From contig JAKSPY010000003.1 of assembly GCA_024404445.1 (NCBI GenBank), positions 1 through 48,959 on the forward strand: a DNA stretch of 48,959 bases. The letters are read 5' to 3'. A program made the position numbers and the translations under genes. The DNA comes from Clostridia bacterium (GTDB lineage: Bacteria > Bacillota > Clostridia > Oscillospirales > CAG-272). Below are positions 1 through 8,529 of the stretch, one piece after another. The notes below the pieces were generated by a model, which saw nothing but the letters and a program-made list of their open reading frames with translations, was not told the origin of the DNA and did no database searches. How positions within the stretch are numbered: position 1 is the first letter of the stretch; every line of letters starts with the position of its first letter.

Positions 1-70
1 GTACAAAAATCAAGCCCTGCATAAAATCGTCAATTTGCAAGGTGGATTTGTGAATATTCAAATCAGCTTT

Positions 71-310
71 TCAAGCTGCCAAACGGGATTGCATCGTCTT
101 CAAATGGTACTTGTGGAGGTTAAAACCACAGGAAATCATTGACATTTCGAGAATCAACCCATTTAGCCCACGTCTGCGGGCTCTTGTGTAGGCTCGGTTC
201 CACTTAATGGTGCCAAATGCGCCCTCCGCTTGTATACTGCGCAAATTAAAAACGGTATATGATGATCGCCGATGATGTAAATAATGCACACATTTTTCAC
301 AAATAAGACG
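71..310 (-). pseudogene. IS1182-like transposase, C-terminal relic
   Basis: The reading frame carries the end of an IS1182/DDE-type transposase: the block RSIQAEGAFGTIKWNRAYTR, followed by RRRGLNGL and ISCGFNLHKYHLK, is typical of the C-terminus of that family, where the conserved glutamate of QAEGAFG lies. Only about 80 residues remain out of the usual 450 or more. Upstream the frame stays open through a CEKC pair, as in the cysteine-bearing segment of these transposases, but the intervening part is shortened and no N-terminal domain follows, so the gene is decayed. No terminal inverted repeats could be identified. It probably marks an old insertion next to the pilin-like operon. Confidence 0.75.
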
Positions 311-317
311 GAGTATC

Positions 318-346
318 TTGACAATTTTACGACAAACGGATATAAT
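318..346 (+). promoter_or_regulatory. Sigma-A promoter of the pseudopilin operon, with dyad over the -10
   Basis: TTGACA (318-323), a 17-base spacer and TATAAT (341-346) match the consensus exactly. A perfect 8-base dyad, TTACGACA (327-334) and TGTCGTAA (349-356), separated by 14 bases, brackets the -10 box and looks like a repressor operator. The first good start codon is at 589, so the leader would be about 235 bases long. Confidence 0.75.
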
Positions 347-387
347 TATGTCGTAATTGTAAATTCGTTTTCATAACAAACGTCTGC

Positions 388-411
388 GGCAAAGCGGTGA
401 TCCGCTTTGCC
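388..411 (+). other. Perfect 10-bp hairpin in the 5' leader
   Basis: GGCAAAGCGG, loop TGAT, CCGCTTTGCC forms a perfect 10-base-pair stem about 35 bases after the expected transcription start. No T-run follows, so it is not a simple terminator. The rest of 412-588 shows no gene or recognised leader element. Confidence 0.5.
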
Positions 412-588
412 TGCTTGCATTATATGGGCAATACCCCGGCGCGATCACGCGACCGTCGCGATGCCCGGTCCGGCATATCTCTCACTATCGTTGGCTATCG
501 GCTGACGGCTCTTCCGACGGGAAAGGCCGACGGTGCGGCCAATGATTTTTTTGCCGCGAACACAAATAACCGAAAAGGAGGCGTCGCC

Positions 589-1317
589 ATGTCAGGATCA
601 GATAAACCGAAAAACAATGACGGGGCCAGCCTTGTTGCGGCGCTTGTATTGATGACGATATGCGTCTCACTGTCGGTCGTCATACTGTCATTGACGATAC
701 GAAATGCGGACAGAACCGCAACCGACGCTGACGAACGGCGCGCGCTTTTGTCAGTCGCGTCTGCCGTGATGATGTTTTCCGACGGATTGACGTCGATGAG
801 CTATGAATACTCCGTGACATCCGGCACGGTGCCACCTTATTGCGGCGACGCCGTCAGACATTGTGAAGGTATCACGGGATTGCGGTGCGGTCACGATAGC
901 TTTTTCTTAAAGCCGGTCGGCGATTACAGCACCGTGCTGACTGTCGGCGGGGATGAGAGGATCGTGTCGGCAATGCAGGGTAAAATCAAGGCGGCGGCTG
1001 ACTTTATCGCCGCTCAGTTATCGTCTGACGTCAGTCAGATCGTAGTGTATTCGTCGGATTTTGAGATCACGGCCGACGGCATGACTCCCGTCACGGTCAC
1101 GCTGACGATGGACGGCGGATTCGATCTGAGTCTGTCGTTCGATGCTGAGGGATGCGGGGCGACAGTGCTGGCCTATACGGCAGAAAAGACTTCCGATGAC
1201 CTGACACATTCCGCTTCACATTCATACGGCGATCCGGAGACGGCGTGCGAGATAAGCGTCACGGAACGCAAAACGCGGGTCGATTGGCATATGCCTCCGA
1301 AAGCGGGTGAGGGCTGA
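589..1317 (+). CDS. Pilin-like (minor pseudopilin) protein
   Basis: The start is set at 589 by AAAGGAGG eight bases upstream. The frame is open further up (a GTG at 397), but that region lacks a ribosome site and reads as non-pilin sequence. The 242-residue product has a short polar N-terminus, then NDGASLVAALVLMTICVSLS and a single membrane helix followed by a soluble domain. This is the shape of a type IV pilin or type II secretion minor pseudopilin. The fifth mature residue is not glutamate if cleavage follows the glycine of DGASLVA, as in GspK/PilX-type minor pilins. It overlaps the next pseudopilin gene by one base (TGATG). No assembly ATPase, platform protein or prepilin peptidase is in the window. 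Function is inferred from the helix and the neighbours only. Confidence 0.6.
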   Translation: MSGSDKPKNNDGASLVAALVLMTICVSLSVVILSLTIRNADRTATDADERRALLSVASAVMMFSDGLTSMSYEYSVTSGTVPPYCGDAVRHCEGITGLRCGHDSFFLKPVGDYSTVLTVGGDERIVSAMQGKIKAAADFIAAQLSSDVSQIVVYSSDFEITADGMTPVTVTLTMDGGFDLSLSFDAEGCGATVLAYTAEKTSDDLTHSASHSYGDPETACEISVTERKTRVDWHMPPKAGEG

Positions 1318-1640
1318 TGAGATCGGTCAGGTGTAAGTTGTGCGATCGCGGCGGTGAAACGCTGATCGAGATATTGTGCGCGATATTGGTGGTCGCGCTG
1401 GCGACGGCGTGCTTTGCGTCGTGTATCGCGACCACGGTCGTAGTGCGGAAGGGTACAGCCGACAAAAATGCCGCGGTCGTGTCTGCATATTCCGCGGCGG
1501 AAATCAGGCTCGGTGCGCGGACCTCTCCGGACGAGGCAGGCGGTACGGTCACGATAACGTGCGACGGTGAAAGCGTTACGATCGACGTTATTTTCAGTTC
1601 GGGCTCCGACGCCGGTCTGCGCTCATATTACTTACGGTGA
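1317..1640 (+). CDS. Small pseudopilin with prepilin cleavage motif
   Basis: This 107-residue protein has a basic N-terminus (MRSVRCKLCDR) and then GGETLIEILCAILVV, a class III prepilin-peptidase signal. Cleavage after GG would put glutamate at mature position 5, as required for pilin assembly, although mature residue 1 would be Glu rather than the usual Phe or Met. A single hydrophobic helix is followed by a domain of only about 65 residues, rich in Thr and Val. Its start overlaps the stop of the previous gene, so the two are translationally coupled. Most likely a minor pseudopilin of a type IV pilus, competence or type II-like system. The sequence shows no specific function. Confidence 0.65.
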   Translation: MRSVRCKLCDRGGETLIEILCAILVVALATACFASCIATTVVVRKGTADKNAAVVSAYSAAEIRLGARTSPDEAGGTVTITCDGESVTIDVIFSSGSDAGLRSYYLR

Positions 1641-1646
1641 ACGCGT

Positions 1647-2147
1647 ATGAATGACAGAAACAGTTCACACGGCGGTTTCACCCTTGCGGAAACGCTTATC
1701 GCGCTGGCGATCATGTGTATGGTGATCCTTTTGATCGCGATGTCGGCGTATGCCATATTCAGGGTCTATGACGTATCGGTATTCGATTATGAAAGCGGGA
1801 CATTGATATCAACGGCGGAAAAGGCGATAGATGACGTACTGCGATATGCCTGCGATATCCGTACCGATGCCGACGGTAACGTGACCGCGTTTACGAACGC
1901 AGAGCACGGCATCATCAACGGCGCGCTGTATTGTGAGGATGGGCTGATCAGATGCACGACGGACGCGTCGTCAGGCCCGTTGCTTTTGGTCGCGGCGGAT
2001 GCCTGCGGCGGCATGACCTTGTCCGATCTCACGCTCAAATACGACGCATACGGTAAAATATTCACCTACTGTTTTACCGTGAACAGCGCCGACGGCAAAT
2101 ATTCGGAGATGACAGACACGATAAATCTGATGACATACAGGGGTTAA
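1647..2147 (+). CDS. Pseudopilin with canonical N-methylation motif
   Basis: The 166-residue product begins MNDRNSSHGGFTLAETLIAL, the textbook prepilin cleavage and methylation site: cleavage at G|FTLAE leaves Phe1 and Glu5. A hydrophobic helix follows, then a soluble domain with two cysteines that could pair. It lies six bases after the preceding small pseudopilin and four before the phosphoesterase, so one transcript is likely. It is the most orthodox of the three pilin-like proteins and could be a minor pilin of a competence-type or type II-type pseudopilus whose motor genes lie elsewhere. Confidence 0.75.
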   Translation: MNDRNSSHGGFTLAETLIALAIMCMVILLIAMSAYAIFRVYDVSVFDYESGTLISTAEKAIDDVLRYACDIRTDADGNVTAFTNAEHGIINGALYCEDGLIRCTTDASSGPLLLVAADACGGMTLSDLTLKYDAYGKIFTYCFTVNSADGKYSEMTDTINLMTYRG

Positions 2148-2151
2148 AACA

Positions 2152-2979
2152 ATGAAGATAGTAGAAACAGAACTGAAAATCGGCATCGAAAAGCCTTTTG
2201 ACATACTGCACGCCGCGGATACGCATATCACGCTCGCGTGCGAGGCGGACGGTGAGCGCAAAATGAAATTGGCGAAAAGGCGCGCGGAGGTCTTTCCGAC
2301 CGCCATGCAGGACCTGCGCGATATCGAAAGGCTGTGCGCCGAAACAGGACTGCCGCTGATACACAGCGGCGATCTGATCGACTTCACGTCCGTGCCGAAT
2401 TATGAGGCGGGCGCGGAATTCATCAGAAAAACGGATTGCTTCATATCCGTCGGCAATCACGAATTCAGCCAATACGTGGGCGAGGCGTGGGAGGACGATG
2501 CGTACAGGGCGCAGACGGCAGATAAGGCGGCGGCAATGTGCGGCAATGACATCACGTTTGACAGCCGTGTGATCGGCGGCGTGAATTTCGTCGCCATCGA
2601 CAACGGATATTATCTTTTTAAGCGGTCACAGCTGGAAATGTTGAAAAAAGAGGTGGCAAAGGGGATGCCTGTCGTGCTGACGTTCCACGATCCTCTGTAT
2701 GAGCGCCGTCTTTACGATACGATGCTCGGCCGCGGGTCGGAATGTGCGTATCTGGTCGCCGTGCCGGAGGAGCTGATGAGTTCGTATTCCGAGCATCGCT
2801 TCCGTCAGCAAAAGGCAGATGAGCCGACGCTGGAGGCGGTGGACTACATGGCGCACGAGCCCTCGATAAAGGCCATCCTCACGGGGCATATCCATTTTGA
2901 TTACGAAGGAGTGTTTGCCGGACGCATACCGCAGATAGTCACGGGCTGCGGTTCGGTCAGAAGGATACATATATCATGA
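2152..2979 (+). CDS. Calcineurin-like metallophosphoesterase
   Basis: The 275-residue protein has all five metal-binding blocks of the calcineurin-like superfamily: AADTH (residues about 21-25), SGDLID, GNHEF, TFHDP and GHIHFDY near the C-terminus. No signal peptide or membrane helix is seen, so it should be cytoplasmic. Its stop overlaps the start of the MFS gene (ATGA), and an inositol-monophosphatase-family gene follows. This suggests a phosphate-ester uptake and dephosphorylation set, but the substrate cannot be read from the sequence. It is only four bases downstream of the last pseudopilin gene, an unusual partner. Confidence 0.8.
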   Translation: MKIVETELKIGIEKPFDILHAADTHITLACEADGERKMKLAKRRAEVFPTAMQDLRDIERLCAETGLPLIHSGDLIDFTSVPNYEAGAEFIRKTDCFISVGNHEFSQYVGEAWEDDAYRAQTADKAAAMCGNDITFDSRVIGGVNFVAIDNGYYLFKRSQLEMLKKEVAKGMPVVLTFHDPLYERRLYDTMLGRGSECAYLVAVPEELMSSYSEHRFRQQKADEPTLEAVDYMAHEPSIKAILTGHIHFDYEGVFAGRIPQIVTGCGSVRRIHIS

Positions 2980-4238
2980 ACGATTCACGCGGTGTAATAT
3001 CGGAGAAATTCGGCAGGGTACTGATCATCATCTGCTGTCTGACGTACGCGTCGGCGTACCTCGGCAGGCTGTCATATTCCGCGAACATTACGGCGATAGC
3101 GGCAGATATGGGCGTCACAAAGGATGCGCTCGGCCTCGTCGGCACGTATATGTTCTTTGCGTACGGCGCGGGACAGTTGGTGCACTTTTTTCTCGCCAAA
3201 TATTATAACCCGAAGCTGGCGGTTCCGTTGGCGGCGGTCGGTACTGCCGTCTGCAATTATCTGATGACGGTCGCGACGGACGTTTCCGTCATGAAGATCA
3301 TCTGGATGATCAACGGCATTTGTCAGAGCTTTTTCTGGTGCAATGTCTGCAATATGCAGGCGCGGTATCTGCGCCGCAGTCAGATCGCAAAGTGCGTTAT
3401 GTGGCTGGGCTTTTCGTACTGCTTCGGCACCTTTGCCGTTTACGCGATATCGGCGGTGTTCGTCGGTATCAATTGGCGTATTTCGTTCTATACTTATTCC
3501 GCGATCATCGCGGCGGCGGCGGTGGCATGGGTGATAATGTCGGTCGCCATCGGTCGCGCAAAGCTGACTGACGACGAAACGGAGCCCGCCTCCGATATTG
3601 CGGCTACCGATACCGTAAAGCCGACAAAGCTTTACACGGGTTATTTCTGCCGGATGCTTTCGTTTGTCGCGCTTGTTTCCGTGATCATGGCGTTCATACG
3701 CGACGGCGTGATAATGTGGTTCCCGACCATGTTAAAGGACAAATTCGGGCTTGCCGACGGGTATGCGGTTACGATAACGATGGCTGTGGCACTGATGTCG
3801 ACCGTCGGAATATATATGGCTAAGGCGGCATCCGCACGCATCCACGGATATTTACGCATCATGGGTCTGGCGCTGTTTTCGATATCCGTCGCGTTTGCCG
3901 CAGGGATACTGTTCTATAATCTCGATATTGAGATCGGCTTCATCGTTGCGTTTGCCGTCGCGGTATGCTTCATATACTGCATTGGCAACGTGATAACGGG
4001 CAAAATACCGTTCGGCGTCAGAAAGTACGGTAACGTCGGCGGTCTGTCAGCCATGCTGGACGCGTTCTGCTATCTCGGCAGTTCAATAGCAACGTATACT
4101 TTTGGCGCTGTCGCCGAAAAAAGCGGCTGGACTGCCGTTCTGATAATGATATCGGTCATTTCGGTGATCGGCGGTGTTTCGGCACTGATCGGCTCTCGTC
4201 TCGTGCGTCGCGACAGTCTGACAGATGAGCTGTTATAG
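2976..4238 (+). CDS. MFS transporter, organophosphate-antiporter-like
   Basis: The 420-residue protein has about 12 hydrophobic helices with a central polar loop near residue 200 (DDETEPASD), the 6+6 layout of the major facilitator superfamily. The segments YLGRLSYSANITAI near helix 1 and WMINGICQSFFWCN in helix 4 resemble the organophosphate:phosphate antiporter branch (GlpT/UhpT). Placed between a phosphoesterase and an IMPase-family enzyme with overlapping or 6-base junctions, it could import a phosphorylated small molecule that its neighbours dephosphorylate. The branch assignment is tentative; membership in MFS is firm. Confidence 0.75.
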   Translation: MNDSRGVISEKFGRVLIIICCLTYASAYLGRLSYSANITAIAADMGVTKDALGLVGTYMFFAYGAGQLVHFFLAKYYNPKLAVPLAAVGTAVCNYLMTVATDVSVMKIIWMINGICQSFFWCNVCNMQARYLRRSQIAKCVMWLGFSYCFGTFAVYAISAVFVGINWRISFYTYSAIIAAAAVAWVIMSVAIGRAKLTDDETEPASDIAATDTVKPTKLYTGYFCRMLSFVALVSVIMAFIRDGVIMWFPTMLKDKFGLADGYAVTITMAVALMSTVGIYMAKAASARIHGYLRIMGLALFSISVAFAAGILFYNLDIEIGFIVAFAVAVCFIYCIGNVITGKIPFGVRKYGNVGGLSAMLDAFCYLGSSIATYTFGAVAEKSGWTAVLIMISVISVIGGVSALIGSRLVRRDSLTDELL

Positions 4239-4244
4239 GAGGAT

Positions 4245-5045
4245 ATGATGTTAACAGGATCACAAATAAATGAAGTATTCGCACTGATACGCCGCGCGGG
4301 CGGCATCGTCACGGAGGCGTCAGCGGGACTGAAGCACATAAAAGACAAAGCGGGCACCGCCAATTACGTGACCGAATACGACGTGTCGGTGCAGGCGTAC
4401 CTCATTGACGGACTGAAAAAGATCGTGCCGTCGGCACGGTTTCTGGCCGAGGAAAACGACGTTTGCACAGACGATTTTGACAAAGGATCGGTATTCGTGA
4501 TCGACCCGATCGACGGCACGGCAAATTTTATATCCGATTTCGGCCATTCCGCCATTTCAATCGGCTATTGCGAAAACGGCCGGCCCGTGTTCGGCGCGGT
4601 GTATAATCCGTATCGAGATGAGCTTTTCTCCGCTGTCAAGGGGTGCGGGGCAATGCTCAACGGCAATGAAATACACGTGTCGTCGCGCGACACGGAGCAC
4701 GCGCTGATACTGTTCGGCTCCGTGCCGTACTATAAGGAAAAGTATTGCCACAGCCTGTTTTCATATCTTGCCGACATATATCCGCGGGTATCCGACGTCA
4801 GACGGATGGGCAGTGCCGCGCTGGACCTGTGTTACGTCGCCTGCGGCAGAGGCGACGCTTTCTTTGAGTACAGGCTGAGCCCGTGGGATTATTGCGCGGG
4901 CGGGCTCATAGCAGAGGAGGCGGGCGCCGTGATCAGCGATATGGACGGCAACGACCTGCATCAGCCCGACGCCACGTCAGTCATTTGCGCCTCCGCGCAC
5001 GAAACGTACGACCTGCTGATGGGCTTATACGAAAAATACAGATAG
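4245..5045 (+). CDS. Inositol monophosphatase family phosphatase
   Basis: The 266-residue product carries the family metal site: LAEEND (Glu about 69-70), DPIDGTANF (Asp87, Asp90, Thr92) and the C-terminal WDYCAGGLIAEEAG block. Members hydrolyse inositol monophosphate, fructose-1,6-bisphosphate, 3'-phosphoadenosine phosphate or related esters with magnesium, and the sequence does not settle which. The start is the first of two adjacent ATG codons behind AGGAGG. It is the last gene of the 589-5045 run; a repeat and a terminator follow. Confidence 0.85.
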   Translation: MMLTGSQINEVFALIRRAGGIVTEASAGLKHIKDKAGTANYVTEYDVSVQAYLIDGLKKIVPSARFLAEENDVCTDDFDKGSVFVIDPIDGTANFISDFGHSAISIGYCENGRPVFGAVYNPYRDELFSAVKGCGAMLNGNEIHVSSRDTEHALILFGSVPYYKEKYCHSLFSYLADIYPRVSDVRRMGSAALDLCYVACGRGDAFFEYRLSPWDYCAGGLIAEEAGAVISDMDGNDLHQPDATSVICASAHETYDLLMGLYEKYR

Positions 5046-5053
5046 TCCCGCAC

Positions 5054-5125
5054 CGATCATGCGCTCAAATCCGGAGCGGATTCCTCGCGCCGCTCGGAAT
5101 GACAGCTTTTGTGGGCAAGCGATCA
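5054..5125. repeat. Dispersed TCATTCCGAGC-type repeat, single module
   Basis: Read on the minus strand, this carries TTGATCGCTTGCCC, then GTCATTCCGAGC, CGAGGAATC and a CTCCGGATTTGA tail. It nearly matches the first half of the repeat at 39697-39850 and resembles 26953-27088. Only one of the two inverted modules is present here, in the opposite orientation. Small open frames across it are artefacts. Confidence 0.75.
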
Positions 5126-5173
5126 AGCCCGATACACGTCGGAAAACCGTCGAAAAACGTCAGATAAAATACG

Positions 5174-5222
5174 GCACTTGCCGAAATGCGGTCAGACACC
5201 CGTTTTCGGCAGGTGCTTTTTG
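5174..5222 (+). terminator. Rho-independent terminator of the pilin-phosphatase run
   Basis: GCACTTGCCGAAA pairs with TTTCGGCAGGTGC across a 20-odd-base loop and is followed by TTTTTGCT. Confidence 0.75.
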
Positions 5223-5262
5223 CTGTGCCACACGGAAATTGTTTGCCTTTTCATCGTATATA

Positions 5263-5291
5263 TTGAAAATGGCCGATAATCATGCTACAAT
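5263..5291 (+). promoter_or_regulatory. Promoter of the M3 peptidase operon
   Basis: TTGAAA (5263-5268), a 17-base spacer and TACAAT (5286-5291). The start codon at 5317 has CGGAGG upstream, so the leader is only about 20 bases. Confidence 0.75.
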
Positions 5292-5316
5292 GTAAAAAAA
5301 CATACGGAGGACTATC

Positions 5317-7020
5317 ATGAAATTCAAGGATATGCAATATACCCGCCCGGACGCGGAAAAAATCAAACAGCAATTGACGGCGTACACAGAGGCGATCAGA
5401 GATGCCGAAACGTACGAAAAGGCCCGTGAGACATTTTTCGCTTTTGAAGAGCTGTCAAATCACCTCAGAACGGCATTTGAGATTGCCGGCATACGCCACT
5501 CCATAGATACGCGCGACGAATTCTATGATTCGGAGATGAAATATCTGAACGCGGTAGATCCGGAGCTGCAGGAGTATTCTCAGCAGTTCATGCTGGCATC
5601 TCTGGAAAGCAAATTCCGCCCCGAATTCGAAAAGGAATTCGGCGATCTGATATTCGTCAATGCCGAAATAGCGTTAAAGACCTTTTCGCCCGAGATCATT
5701 CCGCTTTTGCAGAAGGAAAACGATCTGGTGATGGAGTATGAAAAGGTCATCGCATCGGCGCAGATACCGTTTGAGGGCGGCACGTACACGCTGTCACAGC
5801 TTTCACCGTTCAAGACGGATAAGGACGACGCGCGTCGTCACGCCGCGTGGAAAGCCGAGGGGCAGTGGTATAAGGAGCATCAGCCGACGCTGGACGATAT
5901 CTATGATAAGCTGACCCATTTGCGCGACGAAATGGGCAAAAAGCTCGGATATGAAAACTATCTGCAGCTGGGTTATTACCGTATGGGCCGCAATTGCTAT
6001 ACAAAGGCCGACATCGAAAAATTCCGCGCCGCGGTCGTAAAATATCTCGTTCCCGTGGCTGACTCTATATACAAGGATCAGGCAAAGAGGACGGGCGTAC
6101 AGTATCCGATATCATTTGCCGACGCATCGCTTTCGTTCCGTTCCGGCAACCCCCGTCCTCAGGGCTCCGCCGATGATATTCTTGCGGCAGGCAAAAAGTT
6201 TTATGACGAGCTTTCACCCGAAACGTCGGTATTTTTCAGAAATATGCTCGACTGTGAGCTTATGGACGTGCTTTCCACGGAGGGCAAGCAGGCCGGCGGT
6301 TATTGCACCGATATCGCCGACTATAAGGTTCCGTTCATTTTTGCCAACTTCAACGGCACGCAGGGCGATGTTGAGGTCGTGACGCACGAGGCAGGTCATG
6401 CGTTTGCCTGCTGGACAAACCGCGACCGCGTACCTTACGAATATTTATGGCCGAGCATGGAGGCGTGCGAGGTGCATTCGATGTCAATGGAATTTTTCGC
6501 ATGGCCGTGGTCTGAGGATTTCTTCGGCGCGGATGCGCGTAAGTTTCGTTACAGTCATCTCGCGTCGGCGCTGACGTTCATTCCCTACGGCACGATGGTC
6601 GATCATTTCCAGCACCTCGTGTATGAAAAGCCGGAAATGACGCCCGCACAGCGCCATGCGACGTGGAAAGAGCTTCTCGGTGTCTATATGCCGTGGATGT
6701 GCCTTGACGGAGAGATCCCGTTCTATTCCGACGGCGAGGGATGGCAAAGACAGACGCACATCTACGCAAGTCCGCTGTACTATATCGACTATTGCCTGGC
6801 GCAGACGGTATCGCTTGAATTCTGGGCTATGATACAGGCGGATCTGAAATCCGCATGGGAAAAATATATGGCGTACACCGTACAGGGCGGCAGTCGCATG
6901 TTTACAGAGCTTTTGCGGAATGCCGGACTCGAAACGCCGTTTGATGAGAACTGTCTGAAATCCGTTTGCGGAAAGGCAATGGAATTCTTATGCAATTACG
7001 ACCTTCACGGTATCGAATAA
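5317..7020 (+). CDS. M3 family oligoendopeptidase (PepF/oligopeptidase-like)
   Basis: The 567-residue protein has the thermolysin-like zinc motif HEAGH at residues 357-361, in the context VVTHEAGHAFACW typical of M3 oligopeptidases, with the third zinc ligand expected in MEACEVHSMSMEFF downstream. Length fits the single-chain M3B group (about 560-600 residues). There is no signal peptide, so it should cleave short peptides in the cytoplasm after uptake. It has its own promoter and short leader. Its stop codon overlaps the start of the next gene (TAATG), linking it to the carbohydrate-type genes that follow, perhaps because glycopeptides or mixed substrates are processed together; that link is inference. 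Confidence 0.9.
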   Translation: MKFKDMQYTRPDAEKIKQQLTAYTEAIRDAETYEKARETFFAFEELSNHLRTAFEIAGIRHSIDTRDEFYDSEMKYLNAVDPELQEYSQQFMLASLESKFRPEFEKEFGDLIFVNAEIALKTFSPEIIPLLQKENDLVMEYEKVIASAQIPFEGGTYTLSQLSPFKTDKDDARRHAAWKAEGQWYKEHQPTLDDIYDKLTHLRDEMGKKLGYENYLQLGYYRMGRNCYTKADIEKFRAAVVKYLVPVADSIYKDQAKRTGVQYPISFADASLSFRSGNPRPQGSADDILAAGKKFYDELSPETSVFFRNMLDCELMDVLSTEGKQAGGYCTDIADYKVPFIFANFNGTQGDVEVVTHEAGHAFACWTNRDRVPYEYLWPSMEACEVHSMSMEFFAWPWSEDFFGADARKFRYSHLASALTFIPYGTMVDHFQHLVYEKPEMTPAQRHATWKELLGVYMPWMCLDGEIPFYSDGEGWQRQTHIYASPLYYIDYCLAQTVSLEFWAMIQADLKSAWEKYMAYTVQGGSRMFTELLRNAGLETPFDENCLKSVCGKAMEFLCNYDLHGIE

Positions 7021-8528
7021 TGGCGGAAAAAGTAATAAATATCGTGAATTTCGTCCGCGCCTGTGAGCCGAGGACATACGTCGATCTCGTCACGCCGATC
7101 AGGGAAGAGCTGAGGCTGTGCCGCGAAAACGGCCTGCCGAATACGGTTTTGGTGCAGTACGATACGATGCTGAACGATGAACTGATGGACGTCGTTTTAC
7201 AGGCACAAAGCGACGGCAGTGAGATAGGCGTATGGTTTGAGGTGGTGAAGCCGCTGACAGACCAATGCGGACTGCCGTGGCGCGGCCGTGAGGGCTGGGC
7301 ATGGGATTGGCATATCGTGCCGGGCTTCCTTATGGCGTACACGCAAGCAGAGCGTCGCGCACTGTGCGACGAGGTCATGCGCCTGTTCAGAGAGAAATTC
7401 GGCGCCTATCCTCTGTCGGTCGGATCATGGCTGCTAGACAGTTATTCCATGGAATATATGTCGCGGAATTACGGCATCAAGGCCTTTTGCGTCTGCCGCG
7501 ATCAGGACAATACCGACGCGTATACGCTGTGGGGAGGGTATTTCAACGGCCCGTACTACCCCAGCCGTATCAATATGATCTCACCCGCCGTGGATATGAA
7601 AAACGCGATACGCACGCCCTGCTTCCGTATGCTGACGCCCGATCCGATATACAATTATCTGAATTCGGTGGCGCCGAAGGGCGAAAGGATACCGTGTACG
7701 CTGGAGCCCGTGTGGGCGAGCGGGCAAAACAGGCACACCGTCGATTGGTATTTTGATGAGGTGCTTTCCGATCTGACGGTCGGGTACGGCTATATGCAGG
7801 TGGGGCAGGAGAACAGCTTCGGCTGGGACAGGATCGGAAAAGGACTGCCGTATCAGATCGAAAAGGTCGTCGAGGCGCGAAATTCAAAAAGGGCAGTCGT
7901 CAAAACTCTCGGCCAAAGCGGGATCGATTTTCTCGCCGCGCACGGGGAAAACATACCGGAATCGCTTGTCGCCGACAGTGATTGGCGGGGAAATCCGTAT
8001 AAATCCGCATGGTATATGACGAAGTATTACCGTGCGAACGTGTTCGCCGAGGGAGATAAGCTCTATTTCCGCGACATACATAAAAATTCGGATAAATATG
8101 AGGAAGAACACTATTCCGTGCCGTGCCCGTCGTGGAAAGCGACGTACGACACGTTGCCGGTCAGTGATAAATGGAATTTCTTTGACGAAAACGACGACGG
8201 CATCATCAGCCTCGACGGCACGTTTGAGAATATCGTTCTGTCGGCGCACGGCGACAGCTTTACCGTTACGGCAAGCTCGGCAAGCGGCGACGTCGCGATA
8301 GAGCTGGACGAATCGTGTATCACGGTACGCGGTGCGTCGCTGACCTTTGAGGCAAAGCCGTCCGTGCGCGAGGGTATCACTGTGCAAAACGACCGTGTGA
8401 CGTATACGCATAACGGACTGAGCTATTCCGTTGGGATCGACGGCCGTGCCGAAAAGACGGGAAAAGGGTACCGTATCGACGGCATCGACGGCGTCATCAG
8501 ATTGAACATGTCATTATCGGAGGATTGA
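7020..8528 (+). CDS. Cytoplasmic protein of unknown function, carbohydrate-enzyme-like
   Basis: I chose ATG 7020, which overlaps the stop of the peptidase, because the homolog-like core begins at VINIVNFVRACEPR just after it; an upstream start inside the peptidase gene would add 18 extra residues. The 502-residue product has alternating hydrophobic strands with acidic and aromatic loops (WAWDWHIVPGF, VGSWLLDSYSMEYM, FCVCRDQDNTDAYT) that suggest a distorted polysaccharide-deacetylase or glycosidase barrel. A beta-rich C-terminal half follows from about residue 380. No secretion signal is present. It may belong to one of the unnamed domain families found in gut glycan loci. It is followed two bases later by a glycoside-hydrolase-like gene. 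The reaction is unknown. Confidence 0.6.
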   Translation: MAEKVINIVNFVRACEPRTYVDLVTPIREELRLCRENGLPNTVLVQYDTMLNDELMDVVLQAQSDGSEIGVWFEVVKPLTDQCGLPWRGREGWAWDWHIVPGFLMAYTQAERRALCDEVMRLFREKFGAYPLSVGSWLLDSYSMEYMSRNYGIKAFCVCRDQDNTDAYTLWGGYFNGPYYPSRINMISPAVDMKNAIRTPCFRMLTPDPIYNYLNSVAPKGERIPCTLEPVWASGQNRHTVDWYFDEVLSDLTVGYGYMQVGQENSFGWDRIGKGLPYQIEKVVEARNSKRAVVKTLGQSGIDFLAAHGENIPESLVADSDWRGNPYKSAWYMTKYYRANVFAEGDKLYFRDIHKNSDKYEEEHYSVPCPSWKATYDTLPVSDKWNFFDENDDGIISLDGTFENIVLSAHGDSFTVTASSASGDVAIELDESCITVRGASLTFEAKPSVREGITVQNDRVTYTHNGLSYSVGIDGRAEKTGKGYRIDGIDGVIRLNMSLSED

Positions 8529-8529
8529 T

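Noticed and set aside
397-588. Longer start for the first pseudopilin-like gene
   Set aside because: The added 64 residues start at a GTG inside a hairpin without a ribosome site, while ATG 589 has AAAGGAGG at good spacing and gives a proper pilin N-terminus.
4883-5295. Small plus-strand frames after the IMPase gene
   Set aside because: They read through the end of the IMPase gene in another frame and through a dispersed repeat.
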